This document shows positions 1 through 5,610 of a stretch of DNA of 10,235 nt, piece after piece. The stretch is taken from assembly GCA_025929455.1 (NCBI GenBank), contig JAICMB010000075.1:1-10235 (forward strand), given 5' to 3'. Below the pieces are notes generated by a model, which was not told the origin of the DNA, made no database searches, and saw only the letters and a list, made by a program, of their open reading frames with translations. The DNA is from Bryobacteraceae bacterium (lineage in GTDB: Bacteria > Acidobacteriota > Terriglobia > Bryobacterales > Bryobacteraceae). How positions within the stretch are numbered: the stretch's first letter is position 1; every line of letters begins with the position of its first letter. A program made the position numbers and the translations under genes.

Positions 1-34
1 CTTGGCTATCACATATGTCTATACGGAGGAACGC

Positions 35-63
35 GCCGCCGGTTCCAGCAAACGCACGGCGGC
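35..63 (-). terminator. Weak stem-loop just after the Rieske gene
   Basis: GCCGCC (35-40) and GGCGGC (58-63) are perfect inverted arms around a 17-nt loop, starting 6 nt beyond the stop codon of the minus-strand Rieske gene. No T-run follows on the minus strand, so this is not a classical intrinsic terminator. It could be a 3'-end stabilising hairpin or chance in GC-rich DNA. Positions 1-68 hold nothing else I can support. Confidence 0.2.
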
Positions 64-68
64 AAGCG

Positions 69-953
69 TCAGCAGCCTTCGGCGCTGCGGATTTCGATCA
101 TGCCGTTCGTAACGCGCGTTTGGAAGCAGGGCAGCGGGTGCGTCGCTGGGCCGTCCAACACTTCGCCGGTCTTCACGTTGAAGCGCGAGGCGTGCCAGGG
201 ACAGGTGACCTCGCCGCCGCTCAGCTTGCCTTCCGACAGCGGGCCGGCCGCGTGCGTGCAACGTTCGGCCACGGCGGCAATCTGCCCGTTTTGCCGCGTG
301 AGCAGGACGCCCCAGCCCTTTGCCTCGACACGTTTCATCTGACCTTCCGCGAGTTCGCTCTCGCGTACGGTCGCCGTCCAATCCTTCGGGAGCGGCGGAC
401 CGCCCGCGTCCCGATTGACGCCGATCTGCTCGGCATACACCATATTGCCGCCGAGCCAGGCGGAGACCGTCGCACCCGCAAAGGCCAGTGCGGCGATCGT
501 GCGAGCGCGGCCGCGTTTGCCCTGTAACCGCCAGGCGAGGGACAGCCCATAGAGACCCGCGCCCGTCAGATTCAGGAGACCGTGCGTCAGGCCGATTTTG
601 CGCGCACGGCCATCGGTGTCGGACCAGTCGGTGAGTCCAGTCACTGCGGCGCCGAGAGCGCCCGCCAGGCCGTACCCGATCGCAATGTCGGCGGCATGAC
701 CGAATTTCTTGCTGCCGGTGGCAAGCTCGAGCACATCGGAGACCAGCGCCATCGACCAGCAGCCGAGCGGTATATCGGTGAGCACCGGATGCAACGGATG
801 GCCCAGCCAAACGCCATGCATGGCATTCTTTGCCGCCTGGCCCGGCGCGCCAGCGCTCGAGTACGCGGCGTGAACGCCCTTTTGCAGTGCGTCGGCAACC
901 GGCTCCAGCCACTGCTGTTCGTTAATAACGTCGAGTGCGCGTTCAGTCGACAC
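69..953 (-). CDS. DUF2231 membrane domain fused to a Rieske [2Fe-2S] domain
   Basis: This 294-residue protein has two parts. Residues about 45-175 form a four-helix membrane domain of the DUF2231 type, marked by GHPLHPVLTDIPLG (51-64) and the later GLTDW and THGLLN segments. Residues about 190-290 are a Rieske domain with both cluster motifs intact: C232-T-H234 and C251-P-W-H254, separated by 16 residues, which can ligate a [2Fe-2S] cluster. It is probably a membrane-anchored electron-transfer protein; its redox partner is unknown. No oxygenase catalytic domain or cytochrome b is present, so this is neither a Rieske dioxygenase nor the bc1 subunit. The start is GTG at 953, chosen because GGAGG lies at 967-963, 9 nt upstream. 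It lies downstream of the EF-G gene on the same strand, so co-transcription is possible despite the 301-nt gap. The domain assignment is firm; the physiological role is not. Confidence 0.88.
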   Translation of the reverse strand: MSTERALDVINEQQWLEPVADALQKGVHAAYSSAGAPGQAAKNAMHGVWLGHPLHPVLTDIPLGCWSMALVSDVLELATGSKKFGHAADIAIGYGLAGALGAAVTGLTDWSDTDGRARKIGLTHGLLNLTGAGLYGLSLAWRLQGKRGRARTIAALAFAGATVSAWLGGNMVYAEQIGVNRDAGGPPLPKDWTATVRESELAEGQMKRVEAKGWGVLLTRQNGQIAAVAERCTHAAGPLSEGKLSGGEVTCPWHASRFNVKTGEVLDGPATHPLPCFQTRVTNGMIEIRSAEGC

Positions 954-962
954 GTGTGAGTA

Positions 963-967
963 CCTCC
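963..967 (-). promoter_or_regulatory. Ribosome binding site for the Rieske gene
   Basis: A full GGAGG on the minus strand sits 9 nt before the GTG at 953. It fixes that GTG as the start of the DUF2231-Rieske gene, because no ATG near the N-terminus is an alternative. Confidence 0.7.
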
Positions 968-989
968 ACAGCGTGGATGCGCCGGGCAG

Positions 990-1190
990 TTATTTAGTGA
1001 CGGGAGAACACGGCACGTTCACGATCTCTAGCTCGAGGGTATCCTCGGGCACGCACAAGCGACCTTGTTCGATACCCTCGCGGATGTCTTCGATCGCGGC
1101 AGCCCTCGTTTCGCATGCGAGATGCAACCGGGCAAACTGGGCACTCGGTGATCCAAATCCGTCCGACGCCGCGATATCGGCACTTGCCGC
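990..1190 (-). pseudogene. Start-less open frame between the EF-G and Rieske genes; possible small-gene remnant
   Basis: On the minus strand one frame stays open from within the end of the EF-G gene down to a TAA at 992-990. From about 1190 it gains a coding-like pattern: G-rich first and G-poor second codon positions, and a hydrophilic sequence ending in IEDIREGIEQGRL, CVPEDTLELEIVN and CSPVTK. The frame contains no ATG or GTG ahead of this region. The only alternative start is a TTG at 1127 without a Shine-Dalgarno, which would give 45 residues. The spacing of the last residues (Ile-x-x-Ile-Arg-x-x-Ile-x-x-Gly then Val-Pro) vaguely recalls the C-terminus of FlgM-like anti-sigma factors, but this is too weak to name. 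It ends 36 nt before the Rieske start, a normal operon distance. It may be a frameshifted or decayed small gene, a sequencing error, or chance. Confidence 0.3.
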
Positions 1191-1201
1191 ATGATCGGCA
1201 A
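1184..1201. repeat. Hairpin TTGCCG-N6-CGGCAA after the EF-G gene
   Basis: TTGCCG (1184-1189) and CGGCAA (1196-1201) form perfect 6-bp arms with a 6-nt loop, 54 nt beyond the EF-G stop. There is no T-run, so it is more likely an mRNA stem-loop or a protein site than an intrinsic terminator. It lies close to the perfect palindrome at 1216-1227. Confidence 0.4.
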
Positions 1202-1215
1202 CGCGCGTGCACGTA

Positions 1216-1227
1216 CCGGGCGCCCGG
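1216..1227. repeat. 12-bp perfect palindrome CCGGGCGCCCGG
   Basis: This self-complementary dodecamer is entirely G and C and lies 28 nt downstream of the EF-G stop codon. It could nucleate a strong RNA fold together with the neighbouring CCGG words. Such words occur by chance in DNA this rich in GC, so any function is speculative. Confidence 0.35.
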
Positions 1228-1254
1228 CAAGACCGGCCATCCCACCGGAACCCG

Positions 1255-3351
1255 CTACTCTTCTTCCTCCGCTACGCCCGCCTTAGCCGCCTTCGCCGCC
1301 GCAATAATCTTCTCGGCTTGCGGACCCGGGACGAAGTCGTAGTGCGAAAACTCCATCGTGTACGACGCGCGGCCCTGGGTCATGGAGATCAGGTCATTTT
1401 GATAGCTCAACATCTCCGACATCGGAACTTGCGCGCGAATGATTTGCGTATTGCCGCGCGTGTCCATGCCTTGAATGCGTCCGCGCCGGCCATTGATGTC
1501 GCCCATCAGGTCGCCCGCGAACTCCACCGGGGCCTGCACTTCGACGTTCATGATCGGCTCGAGTAGCGCCGGCTTCGCTTTCTCCATCGCGGCTTTGAAC
1601 GCCTTGCGCGCGGCGAGCTTGAACGCCATTTCCGAAGAATCGACGTCGTGATAGGAGCCGTCGTAAACCGTGACCTTGAAATCCACGACCGGAAAGCCGG
1701 CCAGATAACCGTTCGACGCGGCTTCCACGATGCCCTTCTCCACCGCGGGAATGTACTGCCGCGGAATCGAGCCGCCGAACACCTCGTTGTGAAATTCGAA
1801 TTTGGCGCCGCGCTCCAGCGGGTCCATGCGGATCCAGCAGTCGCCGAACTGGCCATGGCCGCCGGTCTGCTTCTTGTGGCGGCCTTGCACGTCGGCGTGT
1901 CCGCGGATGGTTTCGCGATACGGAATCTTCGGTGCGTGCAACTCCACGTCGACGCCGTAGCGTTTCTTCAGCTTGCTGACGATCACTTCTACATGCTGCT
2001 GGCCGGTGCCCGCGAGCAAGAACTCGTTTGTCTGCGGATCGCGATAAAAGCGCAGCGACGGATCCTCTTCGAGAATGCGCTGGATGGCATTGCCCATGCG
2101 ATCCTCATCCTGACGCGTTTTCGCTGAGATGGCGTACGCGATCGACGGCTCTTGTAGCGTGACCGGAGGATAGGCGACCGGCGAACTTTTGTCCGTCATG
2201 GTGTCGCCGGTCAACGTATCGCGCAGCTTGGCAACCGCGCCGATATCGCCGGCGTGTAACTCCGTCACGGGCTGCAGCGTTTTGCCGAGCAACGCTCCGA
2301 TGTGCGCGAGCCGCTCGGCGCCGCCGGTACGAACATTCGTCAGGTTCGCATCGTTTTTGACAACGCCCGACATCACCTTGAAATAGCTCACACGCCCGGC
2401 AAACGGGTCGGCAACGGTCTTGAACACGAACACAGCCGCGGGCTCGTTCTCGGCGATCTTGCGCGTCGTGTCCTCGCCGTTTAGCGTCGCGCGCAGCGGT
2501 TCGCGATCCACGGGAGCCGGGAAATAATCGTCGATGAATCCGAGCACCAGGTCTGCGCCGATATTGTGCAGCGCCGACGCGCACAGCACCGGGAACAGCC
2601 GCCGTTGGCGAACTGCTTCGCGCAGCCCGTCGGCAATGTGCTCCACGGGCAGCGTGCCCTGCGCGAAAAACTCCTCCATTAATTCGTCCTTGCCCTCGGC
2701 GACCATTTCCACCAGCGCTTCGTGCGCGCTGCGCGCGGCGTCGGCAAGTTCGGCAGGGATGTCGGATTCCATGCCTTTGCCGTTCCCGTCGGTCGTGTAG
2801 GTCAACACCTTCATGCGCACGAGATCGACTACGCCCTTAAAGTCTTTCTCCGCACCTACCGGCAGGTGGATCGGAATGGCATTGCGCCCGAAACGTTCTT
2901 GAATGCTTCCGAGCGTGCGTTCGAAGCTGGAGCGCTCGCGATCGAGCTTATTAATGAGGAACGCACGCGGCAGATTTTCATCTTGGGCGAAGCTCCATAC
3001 CTTCTCGGTCTGTACCTCGACGCCGGCCACGCCATCGACAACGACCAGCGCGCTATCCGCGGCAACGAGCGAACCCTTGGTGTCGTTGATGAACAGATTG
3101 AACCCGGGCGTGTCGAGTAGATTGATCTTTTTCTTATCCCATTCAATCGCGGCCACCGCGGTCGAGATCGTTACTTTGCGGCTGATCTCCTCGTCGTCGT
3201 AGTCGGTGACGGTGTTGCCCTCATCGACGCGCGTGAGCCGGTTCGTCGCGCCGGTGGTATAGAGCAGACCCGCCGCCAGCGTGGTCTTTCCGGAATGTCC
3301 ATGTCCAATGAGTGCAGTATTTCGGATGTCTGCGCCAGAGTAAACCTTCAA
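1255..3351 (-). CDS. fusA: Elongation factor G family translational GTPase
   Basis: This 698-residue GTPase has the length and domain order of EF-G, which drives tRNA-mRNA translocation on the ribosome and, with RRF, recycles ribosomes. The G domain shows the P-loop GHGHSGKT (16-23), a switch I region ending in KVTIST (about 59-64), DTPGF (80-84) and NKLD (134-137). A domain II/III region follows, then a recognisable domain IV/V (GGHGQFGD, VDFKVTVYDGSYHDVDSSEM, GDINGRRGRI). The C-terminus is an acidic EEEE tail. The P-loop differs from the GHVDAGKT type of the main EF-G, which suggests the paralogous EF-G2 group, so the organism may have another copy. The start is a TTG at 3351: GAGGTGG lies 6 nt upstream, and homologues begin with the same Met-Lys-Val-Tyr stretch. 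A frame extension to an ATG at 3627 adds 92 residues of unconserved, low-quality sequence and is rejected. The gene is not embedded in a ribosomal-protein operon, which also fits the paralogue. Confidence 0.93.
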   Translation of the reverse strand: MKVYSGADIRNTALIGHGHSGKTTLAAGLLYTTGATNRLTRVDEGNTVTDYDDEEISRKVTISTAVAAIEWDKKKINLLDTPGFNLFINDTKGSLVAADSALVVVDGVAGVEVQTEKVWSFAQDENLPRAFLINKLDRERSSFERTLGSIQERFGRNAIPIHLPVGAEKDFKGVVDLVRMKVLTYTTDGNGKGMESDIPAELADAARSAHEALVEMVAEGKDELMEEFFAQGTLPVEHIADGLREAVRQRRLFPVLCASALHNIGADLVLGFIDDYFPAPVDREPLRATLNGEDTTRKIAENEPAAVFVFKTVADPFAGRVSYFKVMSGVVKNDANLTNVRTGGAERLAHIGALLGKTLQPVTELHAGDIGAVAKLRDTLTGDTMTDKSSPVAYPPVTLQEPSIAYAISAKTRQDEDRMGNAIQRILEEDPSLRFYRDPQTNEFLLAGTGQQHVEVIVSKLKKRYGVDVELHAPKIPYRETIRGHADVQGRHKKQTGGHGQFGDCWIRMDPLERGAKFEFHNEVFGGSIPRQYIPAVEKGIVEAASNGYLAGFPVVDFKVTVYDGSYHDVDSSEMAFKLAARKAFKAAMEKAKPALLEPIMNVEVQAPVEFAGDLMGDINGRRGRIQGMDTRGNTQIIRAQVPMSEMLSYQNDLISMTQGRASYTMEFSHYDFVPGPQAEKIIAAAKAAKAGVAEEEE

Positions 3352-3357
3352 GTTTTG

Positions 3358-3364
3358 CCACCTC
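3358..3364 (-). promoter_or_regulatory. Ribosome binding site that sets a TTG start for the EF-G gene
   Basis: GAGGTGG on the minus strand, 6 nt before the TTG at 3351, is the only good Shine-Dalgarno near the conserved N-terminus. It decides the start in favour of TTG rather than the in-frame ATG 276 nt upstream. Confidence 0.6.
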
Positions 3365-3449
3365 AATTTATCGCCGCCCGGCGCGCGCGCGATGCAACTC
3401 TGGTTACGGGTGTGCGGCGACCCGGGCGAAACGTGGTTTTCCGAACAGG

Positions 3450-3458
3450 ATGTTATCA
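3450..3458 (-). promoter_or_regulatory. Possible extended -10 element for the EF-G gene
   Basis: On the minus strand TGA followed by TAACAT resembles an extended -10 box (TGnTATAAT, four of six core matches). I see no convincing -35 box 17 nt upstream. It would give a leader of about 95 nt containing the alternating GC run. Speculative. Confidence 0.2.
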
Positions 3459-3864
3459 CAAGGCGCGGCGCGGCTACTCTGCTCGTCCGGCGGTAGAATA
3501 GCGGCATTTCGGACATGAGCTTATCGCGCGCCACAGGAACACTTAAAACGGTGCAGGGACAGCTCGCGTCCGCGCAGCGGTTCGCCGGATGGACTACGCC
3601 ATTTCTCGCCGTGGACCGCAGGGGCAATCGAAGCGGGCATGCGGCCGCAACTCTACCGTGACGGCAACGGTGAACCGAAAGCGCCCAACTGCCGCAACGG
3701 AAGCGAATCTCATCGGCGCTTAAATCGAGAATTCCGGCTTAACCGGCGGTTCTTTTCCCATACGCGCACTTCGATACCGTTAATGTCGAGAGCACCAGGC
3801 GCGCAGGCGCGGACTTCGAGGCAGCGGAATTCATGCCGGAGTGCGCCGAATCTACCGGGCCCGA

Positions 3865-3944
3865 GAGTCGGCGTGACTCGTCTTGTTCGAGAGATGCGCG
3901 ACTCAGAATACTAGGCTATTATTGGACTGACTCATCCCGAGTCA
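3865..3944. promoter_or_regulatory. Cluster of GACTC/GAGTC words upstream of the basic-protein gene; candidate operators
   Basis: Within 80 nt there are five GACTC/GAGTC words, at 3865, 3875, 3900, 3929 and 3939. Two inverted pairs have 5-nt spacers: GAGTC-GGCGT-GACTC (3865-3879) and TGACTC-ATCCC-GAGTCA (3928-3944). The second pair ends 4 nt before the Shine-Dalgarno and directly follows a -10-like TATTAT (3917-3922), so a bound repressor would sit at or near a transcription start. All five are also GANTC sites, the target of CcrM-type methylases, and a sixth (GAATC) is at 3848. The clustering is observed; an operator or methylation function is inferred. Confidence 0.45.
3917..3922 (+). promoter_or_regulatory. 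Possible -10 box for the basic-protein gene
   Basis: TATTAT matches five of six bases of the TATAAT consensus and lies 36 nt before the GTG start in locally AT-rich DNA. No recognisable -35 hexamer sits 16-18 nt upstream, so activation by a bound regulator or another sigma factor would be needed. Confidence 0.3.
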
Positions 3945-3958
3945 TATAAAGGAGCTAA

Positions 3959-4270
3959 GTGGACGATATCAACCGTATTGTTGGAGACCTCGAGCGCCAA
4001 AGGACTGCAATTGACCGGGCCATCGAAGCATTGCGGGGAGTGTCGAGCGGTGGCGGTGGCGGGAGAGGCGCGGGCGCGCGGGCGCAGGCTTCTCAGGGCG
4101 GCGCACCAAGAAAGCGGCGGCTGAGCGCGGAAGGACGGCGCCGGATCGCGGAAGCGGCGAGGAAACGGTGGGCGGCCATTCGCGCCGGCCAGTCAGGTGG
4201 CAAAGGCCCGGGTAAGAAGGCGGGCAAGAAAGCAGCGAAGAAAACCCAAGCCAAGGCGGAGCAGAGTTAA
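3959..4270 (+). CDS. Small basic protein with N-terminal helix and Lys/Ala-rich tail, probably nucleic-acid binding
   Basis: This 103-residue protein has three zones. Residues 1-28 form an amphipathic, coiled-coil-like helix (INRIVGDLERQRTAIDRAIEAL). Residues 30-50 are a flexible Gly/Ala/Arg linker. From residue 51 the chain is strongly basic, with RKRRLSAEGRRRIAEAARKRW (51-71) and a Lys/Ala-rich tail (GKKAGKKAAKKTQAKA) like the tails of histone H1-like bacterial proteins. I recall similar small proteins from acidobacteria, but none with an assigned function. A plausible role is a dimerising DNA- or RNA-binding architectural protein. The start is GTG at 3959, supported by AAAGGAG (3948-3954) 4 nt upstream. 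The gene stands alone and faces the convergent ferritin-like gene, with a terminator-like hairpin between them. The GACTC/GAGTC cluster ahead of it suggests tight transcriptional control. Confidence 0.75.
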   Translation: MDDINRIVGDLERQRTAIDRAIEALRGVSSGGGGGRGAGARAQASQGGAPRKRRLSAEGRRRIAEAARKRWAAIRAGQSGGKGPGKKAGKKAAKKTQAKAEQS

Positions 4271-4390
4271 CGGGCAAACTGAGTAATTCCCGTGCAGGTA
4301 TTTAAGTCACCAGACCCACAGAGCAGGGGTGCTGGCGCCTAGGAGCGTGTTGAACAACGGCTCGGTAACTCGCTGTTAATTCTGAGCCGC

Positions 4391-4421
4391 GCGCGTCAGC
4401 AAGCGGTCTTACGCGCTTTTT
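4391..4421 (+). terminator. Possible intrinsic terminator after the basic-protein gene
   Basis: GCGCGT (4391-4396) and ACGCGC (4411-4416) are perfect 6-bp arms around a 14-nt loop, and TTTTT (4417-4421) follows at once. It lies 120 nt after the plus-strand stop. The loop is long and the stem short, so strength is moderate. Another inverted repeat, CGGCTC/GAGCCG (4358-4363 and 4384-4389), lies just before it. The rest of 4271-4484 holds nothing I can name. Confidence 0.42.
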
Positions 4422-4484
4422 CGACAAGCTCCGGGATGCGTCATGCGCCCCTGTCGAGTCACTTCCGGCACGGTTCAGCGCGGA

Positions 4485-4994
4485 TCACGCGTGCTGCGGT
4501 TCCGCCGATATTAGCGCTTCGTAAGCCGAAACCGCGCACGGCGCGATGTACCGCCAGATTTTTTCGGCGGTGCTGCGCTCCTGCTGTTGGATGGCGCGAG
4601 CGAGCTCGGCAGTTTGACGATCGCCGGCGGCGTCCGCGACCGTCGCCAGTGCTTCGTACATCGCCACCTCGCTGTTCTCGACGGCGTACGCCATCATGAG
4701 ATCTTGCGTGGTCCGCTCCTGGCGCTCGTGACCTACTTGTGCGGTCTTGGGCGATAGTCCGAAAGCGTGCGCGAGAAAGCTCTTTAGCGTGGACGGCGAT
4801 CCGCCGAGCTGGCTCAGACGCTCGGTGAGCCGCTCATACTGCCTCTTTGTTTCGTTCGCATGCTGCTCAAACAGAGCGCGCACCGTCGGCTCATCTACTT
4901 CTTGGGCGAATCCGCGCAGTTGTGTTTCGAAGCTCCTCTCGGCCGCGATGGCGTCTTCGAGATAGCGCTTCACGATGTCTGTTGCGTTGGTCAT
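4485..4994 (-). CDS. Ferritin-like protein, DUF892/YciE-type (paralogue A)
   Basis: This 169-residue, nearly all-helical protein is built as a four-helix bundle of the ferritin-like DUF892 type, a group linked in enterobacteria with stress responses; its biochemical role is unsettled. Candidate metal-site residues lie in four helices: Glu in AIAAERSFE (helix A), Glu and Tyr in ANETKRQYERL (B), Glu and Tyr in ENSEVAMYEAL (C), and Glu in QQQERSTAE (D). In helix B, Tyr occupies the place of the His typical of the family. The start is ATG at 4994, with GGAG 6 nt upstream; an in-frame ATG at 5132 would add 46 unconserved residues and cross the divergent gene, so it is rejected. It is divergent from and homologous to the gene at 5122-5610, with a shared 127-nt promoter region that suggests co-regulation. 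Fold is likely; metal binding is inferred. Confidence 0.8.
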   Translation of the reverse strand: MTNATDIVKRYLEDAIAAERSFETQLRGFAQEVDEPTVRALFEQHANETKRQYERLTERLSQLGGSPSTLKSFLAHAFGLSPKTAQVGHERQERTTQDLMMAYAVENSEVAMYEALATVADAAGDRQTAELARAIQQQERSTAEKIWRYIAPCAVSAYEALISAEPQHA

Positions 4995-5121
4995 GACGTA
5001 CTCCAGATAACCATTCGACTCCGCGGGTAAGCGGCGGAAGCAACCGCTAACCGTTAGGCAATGTAGCGGCCGGCATCCGCGTGACAGCCTGCGCGTCTTA
5101 GAGACGAGCGAGGAAACAACT
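4995..5121. promoter_or_regulatory. Shared promoter region of the divergent ferritin-like pair, with inverted repeats
   Basis: This 127-nt spacer must contain both promoters. It holds three inverted repeats: CCGCTA (5044-5049) with TAGCGG (5064-5069); overlapping it, the near-perfect palindrome CTAAC-C-GTTAG (5047-5057); and CGTCT-TAG-AGACG (5094-5106), which ends 4 nt before the AGGA Shine-Dalgarno of the plus-strand gene. The first two lie mid-spacer, where one regulator could act in both directions. I see no clear -35/-10 pair on either strand. Confidence 0.45.
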
Positions 5122-5610
5122 GTGGAAAGCAAGGACGTGATTGTTCGTTACCTGCAGGATGCCGAGGCGGCGGAGAGAAACTTCGAGGATGCGCTCGCCG
5201 CATTTAGCAAGATTGGCGACCAGGCTCCTGTGAAGGACGCGCTGGCCAACATGTCGAAAAAAGCCAAGACGCAGCATGAGCGATTGGAGATCCGGTTGAA
5301 ACAACTTGGCGAAACGCCGTCCAAGGCCAAAAGCGCGCTGGCTCACACGCTTGCGTTCGCGCCGACAGTGGCGCAGCTCGGGCACGAACCCGGCGAGAAA
5401 AACACGCAGCACCTCATGATCACGGTGGCGGCGGCCGCGGCGGAAATGGCGATGTACGAGTCTCTCGCGGCGGTGGCGCAGGCGGCGGGAGATAACCAGA
5501 CCCTGCAACTCGCGCGCGAACTGCAGCGCGAAGAACACGACGACTACGACGTAGCGTGGGGCTTGCTCAATCAGAGTGCTCTCGCATCGTTCCGCGAGCA
5601 AACCGCGTAA
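5122..5610 (+). CDS. Ferritin-like protein, DUF892/YciE-type (paralogue B)
   Basis: This 162-residue helical protein is clearly homologous to the divergent neighbour over its whole length. Shared blocks include VRYLQDAEAAERNFE, QHERL, LGETPSKAKSALAH, AQLGHE, AEMAMYESLAAVAQAAGD and the final EE-x-W helix. Candidate ligands are Glu in helix A (AAERNFE), His and Glu in helix B (QHERL), Glu and Tyr in helix C (AEMAMYE) and Glu in helix D (QREEHDDYD). Unlike paralogue A it keeps His in helix B but has Lys where A has Glu, so the two copies have diverged at the likely metal site. The start is GTG at 5122, supported by AGGA (5111-5114) 7 nt upstream. Its TAA stop touches the stop of the convergent receiver gene with no base between. 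It is likely an iron-related or stress protein; function is unproven. Confidence 0.8.
   Translation: MESKDVIVRYLQDAEAAERNFEDALAAFSKIGDQAPVKDALANMSKKAKTQHERLEIRLKQLGETPSKAKSALAHTLAFAPTVAQLGHEPGEKNTQHLMITVAAAAAEMAMYESLAAVAQAAGDNQTLQLARELQREEHDDYDVAWGLLNQSALASFREQTA

Larger units (their letters stand above)
3352..3958. other. About 600-nt intergenic region between divergent genes
   Basis: I see no gene here that I can support. The open frames present (for example 3639-3914 on plus, or a 48-codon frame from 3515) have irregular composition rich in Arg, Ser and Pro, and no ribosome binding site. Visible content: an alternating GC run at about 3380-3391 in the EF-G leader, a weak promoter-like element for the EF-G gene at 3450-3458, and a dense cluster of GACTC/GAGTC words at 3865-3944. 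The region is long enough to hold both divergent promoters and possibly a small RNA. Confidence 0.5.

Noticed and set aside
11..18. ACATATGT palindrome near the left edge
   Set aside because: An 8-bp palindrome alone, with no partner site or gene context in view, is not enough to call an operator.
15..527. 170-codon plus-strand open frame at the left end
   Set aside because: It lies antisense to the well-supported Rieske gene, has Arg/Ala-rich shadow composition, and no recognisable domain.
994..1245. Cys-rich minus-strand frame (CRSCGKC) suggesting a zinc-binding small protein
   Set aside because: The GTG start has no proper ribosome binding site. The Cys pattern is not followed by a coherent domain, and the competing frame ending at 990 looks more coding-like.
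3352..3627. In-frame 92-residue N-terminal extension of the EF-G gene
   Set aside because: The residues are unlike any EF-G N-terminus, and a better Shine-Dalgarno supports TTG at 3351.
3515..3661. 48-codon plus-strand frame starting at ATG 3515
   Set aside because: No Shine-Dalgarno, weak codon bias, and no recognisable sequence.
3639..3914. 91-codon plus-strand frame in the intergenic region
   Set aside because: Arg/Ser/Pro/Asn-rich sequence typical of non-coding DNA, no ribosome binding site, and it runs into the operator-like cluster.
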